Origin: Culicoidibacter larvae
GTDB taxonomy: Bacteria > Bacillota_I > Bacilli_A > Culicoidibacterales > Culicoidibacteraceae
Assembly (NCBI RefSeq): GCF_005771635.1
Contig: NZ_VBWP01000013.1
Coordinates: 1 to 39,149, forward strand
Direction of reading: 5' to 3'
Length of the DNA: 39,149 nucleotides
Shown here: positions 15,612 through 22,532 of the stretch, piece by piece
Numbering within the stretch: position 1 is the stretch's first letter
Layout: every line of letters begins with the position of its first letter
The notes under the pieces: model-generated
Database searches by the model: none
What the model was told of the DNA's origin: nothing
The model's input: only the letters and a program-made list of their open reading frames with translations
Translations under genes and position numbers: made by a program

Positions 15612-16203
15612 TGACTCAAAATTGAGTGTAAAAACGACTGGGAAATTGATTGATTAGGTCTTTGAAGTAGTCATTTAAATTCTAAAATCGAAATCAATGT
15701 GATAATCAACTAGTTTGTCGGCGTAAACCCTTATGGAATATAGGTTCATGAAATTGACTTTTTCGCAGATATCTCCGTATTGAGGCCTGTTTTTAAGGCT
15801 CTAATTTTGAATACCATATTCAACTCTATATATAAACCCCAAAAACAACAAATAAACCACACTTTATTCTTCAAAAATAACGATACTTCTTTCAAATTAA
15901 TTCCTTTACCATATCCAAACTCTATCTATATTTCATTCTCTATTTTCTATTCAGTCAATCAACTATTCGTTGTTGAAGAACATCAATATAAGTGGTTTAT
16001 TGCCAACCCTAAAACTAAGTAGTTTATAGCTAACTATTCAGTAGGACTCTGATACTTTCTTTTAAAAGAAACAAACCTCAGTCGATTCTATCCGCCGGTG
16101 TTGCTGCTCCCGTGCTTAGTTGTTGATGGCGGCGGCCGGCGAGGTGGTGCGACATGTAAGGTGGGCCAAATGGCCCGGAGCTGAAATGAAAGGAGTGAAG
16201 CTC
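15612..16203. other. Non-coding gap with an almost G-free strand; candidate origin, oriT or Rho-dependent terminator
   Basis: No supported gene lies here. From 15810 to 15968 the plus strand contains only two G residues (15882 and 15954). From 16056 to 16071 there is a perfect palindrome, TTTCTTTT-AAAAGAAA, and 16120-16150 is suddenly GC-rich. One parA-type palindrome lies at 16161. The position, between the end of the transfer operon and the possible DNA-processing genes, suits an origin of transfer or replication. A C-containing, G-depleted transcript also fits a Rho-dependent termination region. These are inferences. Confidence 0.4.
16161..16176. repeat. Isolated copy of the parA-upstream palindrome
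   Basis: GTGGGCCAAATGGCCC is identical to the repeated unit at 18236-18303 and contains the inverted repeat GGGCCA/TGGCCC. It lies 28 bases upstream of the first relaxation gene, so the same DNA-binding protein (probably ParB, or a repressor) may act at both sites. Confidence 0.75.
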
Positions 16204-16983
16204 ATGCAGCGACCAATATCAATCGGACTTACCGAAAATGACATGCGGCTCTTTTTTGCGATTGATGACTTTAAGTATTTAGACCGAGTGTATATTGATG
16301 GAGTCATTTATGCTGGTCACTCAAAGCAGTACATTACTAACAGACTTTGGAAACTAGTACAAAATGGATATTTGGATCGTATTCCGAAAGTTGGTGTCTT
16401 GGACTGGAATTATATCATTACTGAGCAGACGATCCGTGTGCTGGATTTTCTAGAACGGGGTGATGAGGAAGAAGCGTTTAATCGATTGGTTTATTCAAAT
16501 GAACCACAACCACAAATGCAGCATCAATTAGAATTAAGCTATGTGATAGCAACTATAAAAAAACAGTTCCCGGATTCGATCTATATCAATGAACGAATGG
16601 CGACATTCCAATACGGTATTAGAAAGCACGAAGTGATCAGACCGGATGGACAGGTGCTCATTCCAATTGGTAATAATTGTTACATCAGTTACTGGATTGA
16701 ACTTGAACGAGCGACAACTGGGCAGAAAGGAAATGTTTTTAAAATAAGACGATATAATGCATTTCTGCAGCAGTCATGTTTTTTAGAACAATATCATTAT
16801 CCGGGAGAAGTAGTAGAGTTTTGTTGCTTATATATTGGCGCGCGCCGTGTAGACATTGAACGACTAGCACGGTATGCAGCAAGTGGTCGACCACAATTTA
16901 CAATTGAATATATGAACATGGAAGACGAAATACTGCCGCTTCATTTTGGAGCGAGTGAGAGGAGGGCGCAGCAATGCGAATAA
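16204..16983 (+). CDS. Replication-relaxation family protein, 259 aa (copy 1)
   Basis: Resembles the Replic_Relax family (PF13814), found on plasmids of Gram-positive bacteria and linked to plasmid mobilisation. An N-terminal winged-helix part (about 8-70: LTENDMRLFFAIDDF, ITNRLWKLVQNGYLDR) precedes a nuclease-like core. Its acidic pattern is RPDGQVLIP (Asp148), then YWIELER (Glu166 and Glu168), then a basic KIRRYNAFL helix, as in restriction-endonuclease-like folds. AAAGGAG precedes the ATG at 16204; the open frame extends to 16120 but has no binding site there. With no classical relaxase in the window, this is the best candidate for DNA processing. Confidence 0.7.
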   Translation: MQRPISIGLTENDMRLFFAIDDFKYLDRVYIDGVIYAGHSKQYITNRLWKLVQNGYLDRIPKVGVLDWNYIITEQTIRVLDFLERGDEEEAFNRLVYSNEPQPQMQHQLELSYVIATIKKQFPDSIYINERMATFQYGIRKHEVIRPDGQVLIPIGNNCYISYWIELERATTGQKGNVFKIRRYNAFLQQSCFLEQYHYPGEVVEFCCLYIGARRVDIERLARYAASGRPQFTIEYMNMEDEILPLHFGASERRAQQCE

Positions 16984-17792
16984 CTGAACGTGATGAAAAG
17001 CTGTTTATGTCACTGTATCAATTTGAATATTTAGATCTTGAGTACATTCAGAAATACGTCTACATTGATATGCACCAAACTTATATAAGTAAGCGGATAA
17101 AAATGCTTTCAACTAATGGATATGTTGAAGCGATTGCTTGTTGGCATAAAAGCCCGGTAAGTAATCAAAGTTATAAGCAAGTGTACAAGATTGGCACGAC
17201 CGGGTACGACTGGTTATGTAGTACTGTTGGTGAGGGAACTCAACTAAAACCAGTTGCGAAAGACCAGGCGACTATTACGCGCATGATTGAGATTGCCCAC
17301 ATGGTATCGCGCTATCAACAAAGTGGTCGTGGAATTATCTATATGAATGCTGAACGCGCTGCATTCCAATATGGGCTCAATCAACGCGGGCAGATACGCC
17401 CGGCAGGTCAATTACTGGTGCCGGTTCTAGTTAATAATCAATCAATGTATATCAGTTATTGGATTGAACTTGAACGAACACGCGGAAGTATTGAGAACTT
17501 AGCATTAAATCTAAAACGATATAATCAGTTCCTGCATTTTAAAGCATATGAAAAACAACTCATTTATGATCGGCCGGTATTTGCATTTCGAGTATTATCA
17601 ATTGCTCGTGATGAAACTTCAATGTATCAACAGATGCATCGATTAAAAGATTTAAAATTTGATGTTCCAATTTACTTTACAACTAAGGAAGAAGCCTTTG
17701 GGAATCCGCTTGGTAATATCTACAATACATTTGGTGAGAAAGCGGTCGATTTATTTGGCAATGCGAAAAATAAAGGTGGTGCAATTATATGA
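16974..17792 (+). CDS. Replication-relaxation family protein, 272 aa (copy 2, altered acidic site)
   Basis: A paralogue of the preceding gene, overlapping it by 10 bases. It shares the winged-helix start (ITERDEKLFMSLYQFEYLD), AAFQYGLNQRGQ, YISYWIELER (Glu165, Glu167) and the LKRYNQFL helix. The acidic residue of the RPDGQ motif is replaced by alanine (RPAGQ, Ala144). If that Asp is a metal ligand, this copy would be catalytically dead and might serve as DNA-binding partner of copy 1 in a heterodimer. GAGAGGAGGGC precedes the ATG. It is followed by a membrane protein gene with an ATGA overlap. Confidence 0.7.
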   Translation: MRITERDEKLFMSLYQFEYLDLEYIQKYVYIDMHQTYISKRIKMLSTNGYVEAIACWHKSPVSNQSYKQVYKIGTTGYDWLCSTVGEGTQLKPVAKDQATITRMIEIAHMVSRYQQSGRGIIYMNAERAAFQYGLNQRGQIRPAGQLLVPVLVNNQSMYISYWIELERTRGSIENLALNLKRYNQFLHFKAYEKQLIYDRPVFAFRVLSIARDETSMYQQMHRLKDLKFDVPIYFTTKEEAFGNPLGNIYNTFGEKAVDLFGNAKNKGGAII

Positions 17793-18205
17793 TGGTTTTT
17801 AGTAGCGTGCAGCGATTGGCACGAATGGTTATCGGCAGTGTTGCGAGCATTTTTCCCCGTCCGATCCGGCGACCGATTTATTTAATGCTTGGGATTTGGG
17901 GAACGTATGCGATGCTCTGGATGATCTACTTCTTGTTATCAAACGTGATACCGGAAGCAACAATGTTTTTAGAAATTCTCCAGCTGATACTTATAACGAT
18001 GAAAAATTTCTTCTTGCTGGGATACACCATCGCAAGAAATTTCTTGGGACTGAATGAGTTGCTAGCTTGGATTGTTTACTTTGTTCTTTTATTTGGAATT
18101 AGTTATTTATTGAGCGTGGGGCTTGGTGTGAATAGTCGAACGATTCGCGGACTTGTGATACTTGGACTTATTGGGCTTTACATATATCTGTATTACTTAC
18201 AGTAA
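17789..18205 (+). CDS. Polytopic membrane protein, 138 aa
   Basis: Unknown function. About four hydrophobic segments lie at residues 30-52, 60-80, 90-112 and 117-137. The N-terminus is basic and amphipathic (SVQRLARMVIGSVASIFPRPIRR). The ATG at 17789 overlaps the stop of the second relaxation gene, and AAAGGTGG lies nine bases upstream. Being coupled to putative DNA-processing proteins, it may bring the processed DNA to the membrane channel, but this is inference. It is the last gene before the partition region. Confidence 0.65.
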   Translation: MMVFSSVQRLARMVIGSVASIFPRPIRRPIYLMLGIWGTYAMLWMIYFLLSNVIPEATMFLEILQLILITMKNFFLLGYTIARNFLGLNELLAWIVYFVLLFGISYLLSVGLGVNSRTIRGLVILGLIGLYIYLYYLQ

Positions 18206-18206
18206 T

Positions 18207-18305
18207 GCGCTGTGCGGTAAACGCCAGCGCAAAAAGTGGGCCAAATGGCCCGACAGGAAAAGTGGGCCAAATGGCCCGACAGGAAAAGTGGGCCAAATGG
18301 CCCAC
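18207..18305. repeat. Partition-site-like array: hairpin plus three 26-bp palindromic repeats
   Basis: A GCGCTG..CAGCGC hairpin (18207-18230) is followed by three copies of GTGGGCCAAATGGCCC at 18236, 18262 and 18288, exactly 26 bp apart. The spacer between copies is GACAGGAAAA. The third copy ends in AC, making an 18-base palindrome (GTGGGCCA-AA-TGGCCCAC). Tandem palindromes directly before parA are typical of a plasmid centromere and operator. The array ends 17 bases before parA. Confidence 0.8.
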
Positions 18306-18322
18306 TGGAAGGAGTGTAAGAA

Positions 18323-19102
18323 ATGAAACAAACTAAAACAATAGCGCTGCTAAATCAAAAAGGTGGCGTGAATAAAACCACAGCTGCGATCATTCTAGCA
18401 ACCTACCTTTCAAATAGAGGGAATAAAGTTTGCTTCGTTGGGGCTGATGCGCAACTGCATGCGACCGGAACATTGCTTAAAGATGAATATGTTGAATATG
18501 GATTGTATGATTTAATAAGCGGAGCCAAGACCTTTGATGACGTTGTTATCCATATCAATGAGAACTTAGATTTCATTCCAGAAACATTGATGCTTTCAAC
18601 AGCAGATATTCTGCTTTCGCAAAAGATGGGTGGGGAAATGTACCTTGCACAACTCTTTGATGATTTGTTTTCTGACAAAGACTATGACTACATCATTTTC
18701 GATTGCCCGCCGGCAATTAATAAAATTACCAGTGGTATTATTTTGTATGCACAATACTTTATCATCCCAGTATCACCGTCGAAATACTCACAGAAAGGCT
18801 TAGAAATTCTTTTAGAGTATTTAGCGCAAGTCTTTCATATCTCAAAGAAGGAACAAAAGAAGTTTTTCAGGGTGTTAAAAACCTTTCACAATCCGGATCA
18901 GATTGCCAGCCAAAAAATTAGTCGATACTTGGACGAAAAGCGTTTTAATATGTTCCAGACCTATATTTCAAAAGCAACTGAATTTGATACGCTTACATTT
19001 ACCAATGATGTAATTATTGAGGCCAAGCCGAATCACCCGGTCGCTAAAGAATATGTATTGCTTATGGATGAGATTCTCGAGTGGATTAGTGATAATAATT
19101 AG
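18323..19102 (+). CDS. parA: ParA-type partition ATPase, 259 aa
   Basis: DNA-segregation ATPase of the MinD/ParA (type Ia/Ib-like) class. The deviant Walker A is KGGVNKTT near residue 13, with Asn at the position usually held by Gly. The switch region reads VGADAQLHATG, where the usual DxDPQ is altered. Walker B is YIIFDCPPA. The protein is short and lacks an N-terminal helix-turn-helix, so autoregulation probably depends on ParB and the repeat array just upstream. GGAAGGAGTG lies before the ATG. It forms an operon with parB, 12 bases downstream. The substitutions could be tolerated, since the signature lysines are kept. Confidence 0.9.
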   Translation: MKQTKTIALLNQKGGVNKTTAAIILATYLSNRGNKVCFVGADAQLHATGTLLKDEYVEYGLYDLISGAKTFDDVVIHINENLDFIPETLMLSTADILLSQKMGGEMYLAQLFDDLFSDKDYDYIIFDCPPAINKITSGIILYAQYFIIPVSPSKYSQKGLEILLEYLAQVFHISKKEQKKFFRVLKTFHNPDQIASQKISRYLDEKRFNMFQTYISKATEFDTLTFTNDVIIEAKPNHPVAKEYVLLMDEILEWISDNN

Positions 19103-19114
19103 GAGGTTCCGAAT

Positions 19115-19870
19115 ATGTCGAATAAAGATCATGATATTTACGAACAATTACGTGAAGTAAATCGCCCACAAAGTGGGCAGAGCGCTCGTGTGGCCGAGTT
19201 GATGCTCGGGAATCCAGAAGAAATGCAGCTGACAACCATTAAACTTTCGGTGCTAAAACCAAGTAAATATAACCGTATGCCAATTGTTAAAGTTGAGGAG
19301 CTGATGGAACAAATTAAGACTGACGGCTTGCAGAATCCAATACATGTGCGTTTTATTAGTGATGATAATATTATCAATATTGCCGGTCATCGCCGAGCGG
19401 AAGCATATAGACGCTTGGGATATGACGAAATTCCTGCCTTTATTCGTAGGGATATCAAAACAGATTTGGACGAACAAAGAGCGGTCGCAATCAATAATGT
19501 GCAACGCGAGGAGACGAAAGAAATCGTCAAGCAAAAAGTTTTGGAGTGGGGTGATATTTACGAAATTGAAAAGAGCCTAGGAAATATTCCTACCGGTATT
19601 CGGAAGCGTGTGTGGATTGCACAGTTTACTAATTTAAGTGAACGGAGCGTCCAGCGATACTTAACCGAATATGAGGCGATTGATGGTGACGCTATTGAAA
19701 AACAAGAAATTGATCCTTTAATGGCCGCTGAGCAAAAAGTCATTAAGCAAGCGCAATCGTTTAGCAAGCATTTAGCCAAGTATACGAAACTGACGGATAA
19801 GCAACAAAGCGCTGCAGTAATTGAAGAGCTTGAGAAATTAATTGAGGCCATCCAATCAAACATTGAATAG
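19115..19870 (+). CDS. parB: ParB-type partition protein, 251 aa
   Basis: Centromere-binding CTPase clamp. Residues 38-125 are the ParB/Srx domain, with the CTP-binding box GHRRAEAYRRLG and NVQREE. Helices of the DNA-binding domain follow, including the helix-turn-helix NLSERSVQRYLTEYEAI, and then a C-terminal dimerisation part rich in Lys, Gln and Glu. GGAGGT lies before the ATG. The likely binding sites are the GTGGGCC/GGCCCAC palindromes at 18236-18305 and 16161. A different palindrome, GCCCAC-AAA-GTGGGC, occurs inside this gene at 19164-19178 and uses the same half-site pointing outward. Confidence 0.9.
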   Translation: MSNKDHDIYEQLREVNRPQSGQSARVAELMLGNPEEMQLTTIKLSVLKPSKYNRMPIVKVEELMEQIKTDGLQNPIHVRFISDDNIINIAGHRRAEAYRRLGYDEIPAFIRRDIKTDLDEQRAVAINNVQREETKEIVKQKVLEWGDIYEIEKSLGNIPTGIRKRVWIAQFTNLSERSVQRYLTEYEAIDGDAIEKQEIDPLMAAEQKVIKQAQSFSKHLAKYTKLTDKQQSAAVIEELEKLIEAIQSNIE

Positions 19871-19876
19871 TCAGAA

Positions 19877-19910
19877 TACCACCAGTGTACCAAATGATAC
19901 GCTGGTGGTA
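19877..19910 (+). terminator. Hairpin after parB, terminator-like
   Basis: ACCACCAG and CTGGTGGT form an eight-pair stem around a loop that can pair further (GTA/TAC). It is followed by TATTTAATT, a weak U-tract. It lies just past the parB stop. Confidence 0.55.
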
Positions 19911-19932
19911 TTTAATTGAAGGAGTGAATATA

Positions 19933-20301
19933 ATGACCGATATTCTGATTGCAATACAACCGGAATATGTTGAGCAGATACTGAACGGGAATAAGCAGTA
20001 TGAATTTAGAAAAGTGTTGCCAAAGATTATTCCTGAAAGAATGATTATTTATTGCACAGCTCCTGTCATGGCAGTTGTAGGAGTCGCGGACATTGAAGCC
20101 ATAATAGTTGATACGCCAGAAAACATCTGGCAGCTTACTAATGAGCTTGGTGGTGTCAGTAGTGATTTTTTCTTTTCATATTATAAGCAAAGTAAAAAAG
20201 CTTTTGCTTATCAATTAAAGAATGTCGAAAAATATGAACCAAGCAAGTCGCTGTCAGATTTTGGGATCCGTGCAGCACCACAATCATTTGTTTATCTATA
20301 A
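19933..20301 (+). CDS. ASCH-domain (PUA-like) protein, 122 aa
   Basis: Predicted RNA-binding ASCH-domain protein. The pattern ILIAIQPEYVEQILNGNKQYEFRK at the start, VVGVADIEAI in the middle and GIRAAPQSFVYL at the end matches small ASCH proteins of phages and mobile elements. ASCH domains have a PUA-like fold with a cleft thought to bind RNA or modified nucleosides; some members are RNases or amidohydrolases of modified bases. GAAGGAGTGAATATA precedes the ATG at 19933; the frame is open to 19885, but that part covers the hairpin after parB. Molecular function unproven. Confidence 0.8.
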   Translation: MTDILIAIQPEYVEQILNGNKQYEFRKVLPKIIPERMIIYCTAPVMAVVGVADIEAIIVDTPENIWQLTNELGGVSSDFFFSYYKQSKKAFAYQLKNVEKYEPSKSLSDFGIRAAPQSFVYL

Positions 20302-20318
20302 TCGTAGATATTAGGTGT

Positions 20319-20378
20319 TGCTAGAATGGAACGAAAATAACTTTTGTGGGTATTTACCTATCCCAATTGATTCTAGCA
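20319..20378. other. Nested hairpin, similar to that at 392-447
   Basis: TGCTAGAAT (20319-20327) pairs perfectly with ATTCTAGCA (20370-20378). The flanks AGGT and ACCT extend the stem after a small bulge, and an inner TGGG..CCCA hairpin is nested. There is no U-tract. It lies in the leader of the following operon, upstream of the ribosome binding site, so it could be a regulatory structure. Confidence 0.45.
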
Positions 20379-20410
20379 GACCTAAAACCAAATAGAAGGG
20401 AGCTAAAAAT

Positions 20411-20521
20411 ATGAGTAAACAAGATATATTTGAAATAAAGAGAGGTGTTAGCCATGTTAAAAAAGTTTCGTGTATGGTTGCGGGCAACTCAAGAGCTTGC
20501 GAAAGAAAAACGTATAAATAA
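20411..20521 (+). CDS. Possible 36-aa leader ORF overlapping the next gene
   Basis: ATG at 20411 follows AGAAGGGAGC by about ten bases. It reads MSKQDIFEIKRGVSHVKK and stops at a TAA at 20519-20521, out of frame with and overlapping the 217-residue gene that starts at 20454. The ribosome binding site of the larger gene lies inside it. It could be a translationally coupled leader peptide or the remains of an older gene start. Low confidence because of its length. Confidence 0.3.
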   Translation: MSKQDIFEIKRGVSHVKKVSCMVAGNSRACERKTYK

Positions 20522-21107
20522 GCATCTTCAAGAACAGATTGAAGAATTACACCAAGATCTGGCGCAAAAGAATAATGAATGGTATGAAGAGAAGCGGCGA
20601 GTGGATTACTTTTTTAATGAGAAGATGATTGTTGAACAAGAGCTGCACCAGGTCTATCAATTGTACCGGCCAGAAGGTCCGGAACAGTTTACGCGGTTTG
20701 AGATGTATTATGCCGCACAAGGATTTCAATTAATTGATAAAGCGCAATTAATCGATTACACCAAGTTGGATGCGATACTGCAAGCAGCAACAGATGCGTT
20801 TATTGAAAATCAAAAGGAGATCATACCGCTCATATTGGATGAACCAGATAAAATGGACGCTGGTAGTGAAAGAGACCGGTTTTTGCAGATTAATAAGAAC
20901 CTGCAGCAACTGCTCGTTAATATGGGATTGTTGCGATACTATTATGACGGTGGCATCTACATCAAAAAGGAATCACTTGGCTATCATACTCAAAATGATC
21001 ATGATTATATATTTTCTACTCGTGGTATAGAATATAGTCAGAATATTGTTACAATTACAAGTCCAAGTGGTCAAACATTTTCGTGTGTACTGATGGCACG
21101 TGCATAG
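20454..21107 (+). CDS. Coiled-coil hypothetical protein, 217 aa
   Basis: The ATG at 20454 follows AGAGGTG; a GTG at 20445 lies within that site. Residues 10-70 are a strongly charged coiled coil (EKRINKHLQEQIEELHQDLA, then WYEEKRRVDYFFNEK). About residues 75-190 are a mixed helical domain without known motifs. The C-terminus has strands (NIVTITSPSGQTFSCVLMARA). There is no signal peptide or membrane helix, so it is cytoplasmic. It is 14 bases before the nuclease gene and probably in the same operon. Not recognised. Confidence 0.65.
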   Translation: MLKKFRVWLRATQELAKEKRINKHLQEQIEELHQDLAQKNNEWYEEKRRVDYFFNEKMIVEQELHQVYQLYRPEGPEQFTRFEMYYAAQGFQLIDKAQLIDYTKLDAILQAATDAFIENQKEIIPLILDEPDKMDAGSERDRFLQINKNLQQLLVNMGLLRYYYDGGIYIKKESLGYHTQNDHDYIFSTRGIEYSQNIVTITSPSGQTFSCVLMARA

Positions 21108-21121
21108 AGGAGGCAGTTTAT

Positions 21122-21619
21122 ATGAAACAATTTAAAATAATGATAGCCAGTATTTTGGTTATTATTGCCATTGGGCTTGTTGGTTGTGAGTATATTCCAG
21201 AATTAAAAGATTTGCAGATACAACAAGTTGAAGGAGCAGTCAGTTTTTCAAAGTGTGTTGATGGTGATACGTTTTGGTTGTATATCGATGGAGTCAACAC
21301 CAAAATACGCTTATCAGGAGTCAATACACCAGAATCAACCAATAAAACGGAACCGTATGGCAAAGAAGCGAGCAGTTATACTTGCCAGCGGATCCAGGAG
21401 GCAAATGAGATTCTCGTTGAATATGATACCACTCAGGATGATAGTTACGATCGTAAAGTAGCTATCATCTTTTTAGATGGACGAAACTTCAACTTGGAGT
21501 TGGTTGAGGTTGGATTTGCTGATCTGAAATATCTAAAAGACAGTATGCCGTATGCTGCAGATTATCGTGCAGCCTTGATAGAGGCACAAGCGGCCGGAGT
21601 TGGCCGCTGGAAGGAGTGA
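21122..21619 (+). CDS. Secreted thermonuclease-like lipoprotein (SNase domain), 165 aa
   Basis: Staphylococcal-nuclease-fold enzyme that would cut DNA or RNA at the outer face of the membrane. Residues 1-22 are a lipoprotein signal with lipobox LVGC (Cys22). The nuclease domain (about 38-165) has all landmark residues: Asp49 (DGDT), Arg63 and Glu71 (RLSGVNTPES) and Arg111 (YDRKVAIIFLDG), matching Arg35, Glu43 and Arg87 of the S. aureus enzyme. AGGAGGC precedes the ATG at 21122; the longer frame runs back into the previous gene. Such nucleases are frequent on conjugative elements, where they may degrade extracellular DNA. Confidence 0.9.
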   Translation: MKQFKIMIASILVIIAIGLVGCEYIPELKDLQIQQVEGAVSFSKCVDGDTFWLYIDGVNTKIRLSGVNTPESTNKTEPYGKEASSYTCQRIQEANEILVEYDTTQDDSYDRKVAIIFLDGRNFNLELVEVGFADLKYLKDSMPYAADYRAALIEAQAAGVGRWKE

Positions 21620-21627
21620 GTTCTAAG

Positions 21628-22149
21628 ATGAATGAAACAGTTATGCAATTGAAATTATTATCTGATTTAGTGTGGGGTGATGAATTCGGTCGGATTCGCT
21701 GGATGAGTAGCGAAGAAGAATGGCAAGAATTATATGCGCAACACAGTGATCGTATTTTATATGTGACCAGGCAAGCAGAGGATTTCCAGGGGATCCAGTA
21801 TGAAAAAGTTGTTGGGATGCTGATTGTTGTGTTTCCAGATGGGTCACTTGTTTATGATGAGGCAGCAATTGTTAAAAATGAGCGCGTACTGTCACATCCG
21901 GAACATTGGCGATCATCTGGACCGATTTGTTACTTGTCAGAAATCATTATTCATCCTAGCTATCGCCACACTGGCGTGTTAGCTGATCTTCTGGAGCAGT
22001 TCAATAATTGGTGTCAAAGCCACGATATAGTAGAATTTTATGCGACTGGTGTGTCAACAGCTGGACAGCAAGTACTAGAACGGTTTGATAATTCCAAGCT
22101 GATTTCGACTAAAGAAGAGAACCGAAAAGTGTATCGAATTACAATATAA
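21628..22149 (+). CDS. GNAT-family N-acetyltransferase, 173 aa
   Basis: Predicted acetyl-CoA-dependent acetyltransferase. The central beta strand and P-loop, ICYLSEIIIHPSYRHTGVLADLLEQF, fit GNAT motif A (R-x-x-G-x-A/L), with the following helix NNWCQSHDI and a motif B region, EFYATGVSTAGQQVLERF. The first 110 residues are more divergent. The substrate cannot be read from sequence. The ATG at 21628 follows AAGGAGTGAG; a GTG at 21616 lies inside that site. It is the last gene of the nuclease operon and ends directly at a strong terminator. Confidence 0.75.
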   Translation: MNETVMQLKLLSDLVWGDEFGRIRWMSSEEEWQELYAQHSDRILYVTRQAEDFQGIQYEKVVGMLIVVFPDGSLVYDEAAIVKNERVLSHPEHWRSSGPICYLSEIIIHPSYRHTGVLADLLEQFNNWCQSHDIVEFYATGVSTAGQQVLERFDNSKLISTKEENRKVYRITI

Positions 22150-22198
22150 AAAAAAGCCAAAGCTCCCAAAAGGCTTTTAAGGGAGCTTTGGCTTTTTT
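22150..22198. terminator. Strong bidirectional intrinsic terminator
   Basis: A 16-18 bp perfect stem (AAAAGCCAAAGCTCCC and its complement) around an 11-base loop is flanked by A-runs and T-runs on both strands. It begins at the base after the stop codon of the acetyltransferase gene. Confidence 0.92.
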
Positions 22199-22282
22199 AT
22201 GAAAGATTGTAGTCCTTGAAAAACTACGAATATATTGTAACATAATTCTGGTTTTTAATGAAATAAAATGAAGAATATATAT

Positions 22283-22315
22283 AATCCAGGGCACGAGAGT
22301 GTCCTGGATTTTTTT
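22283..22315 (+). terminator. Intrinsic terminator
   Basis: AATCCAGG pairs with CCTGGATT; the stem is extended by CAC/GTG around a GAGA loop, followed by a run of T. No gene lies between it and the preceding terminator, so it may end a short transcript. Confidence 0.75.
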
Positions 22316-22340
22316 GTTTATAGTCTGTTATAATAAGAAT

Positions 22341-22409
22341 GCATACATATTTGTATGCGGCAAATTCTATAGAAGCACGTTATAACTGTATACGATAACG
22401 TGCTTTTTA
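22341..22409 (+). ncRNA. Candidate small RNA, about 70 nt
   Basis: An extended -10 promoter (TGT-TATAAT, 22326-22334) would start RNA near 22341. The transcript begins with a perfect hairpin, GCATACA-TATT-TGTATGC (22341-22358). It ends with a second hairpin, AAGCACGTTAT..ATAACGTGCTT (22373-22406), and a T-run. No open frame or ribosome binding site is present. The -35 region is poor. Function unknown. Confidence 0.4.
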
Positions 22410-22423
22410 AATTGTGATATATC

Positions 22424-22471
22424 TGATATAATAATAGTTGAGATCACAAAACGGTTGACGGTAGAGCCTCT
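22424..22471 (+). promoter_or_regulatory. Promoter and left inverted repeat of the small-peptide locus
   Basis: An extended -10 box (TGA-TATAAT, 22424-22432) puts the start near 22440. The predicted RNA begins GAGATCACA (22440-22448) and reaches GAGCCTCT (22464-22471). The same two blocks occur inverted at 22683-22713. CTTGAA-GTTT-TTCAAG (22470-22485) forms the next hairpin. Confidence 0.5.
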
Positions 22472-22532
22472 TGAAGTTTTTCAAGCATCAGGAGGCAACC
22501 CCTCCTGATAGAAATTGAAGGAGGTGGTGCGT

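Noticed and set aside
15780-16022. Plus-strand open frame of 80 codons in the G-poor gap
   Set aside because: It exists because a strand almost without G rarely forms TAG or TGA; it lacks a binding site and its amino acid use (almost no Gly, Ala, Val, Asp, Glu) is not protein-like.
18236-18305. CRISPR-like array
   Set aside because: Only three repeats of 16 bases with an identical 10-base spacer; this is an operator or centromere array before parA, and no cas genes are present.
22150-22198. Long inverted repeat as an insertion-sequence end
   Set aside because: The flanking A- and T-runs and its position at a stop codon identify it as a bidirectional terminator; no transposase is in the window.
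22235-22245. TTGTAACATAA as a further XerD-like arm (also at 29605)
   Set aside because: The half-site matches only 8 of 11, and no XerC-like arm follows at the 6-base distance in either place.
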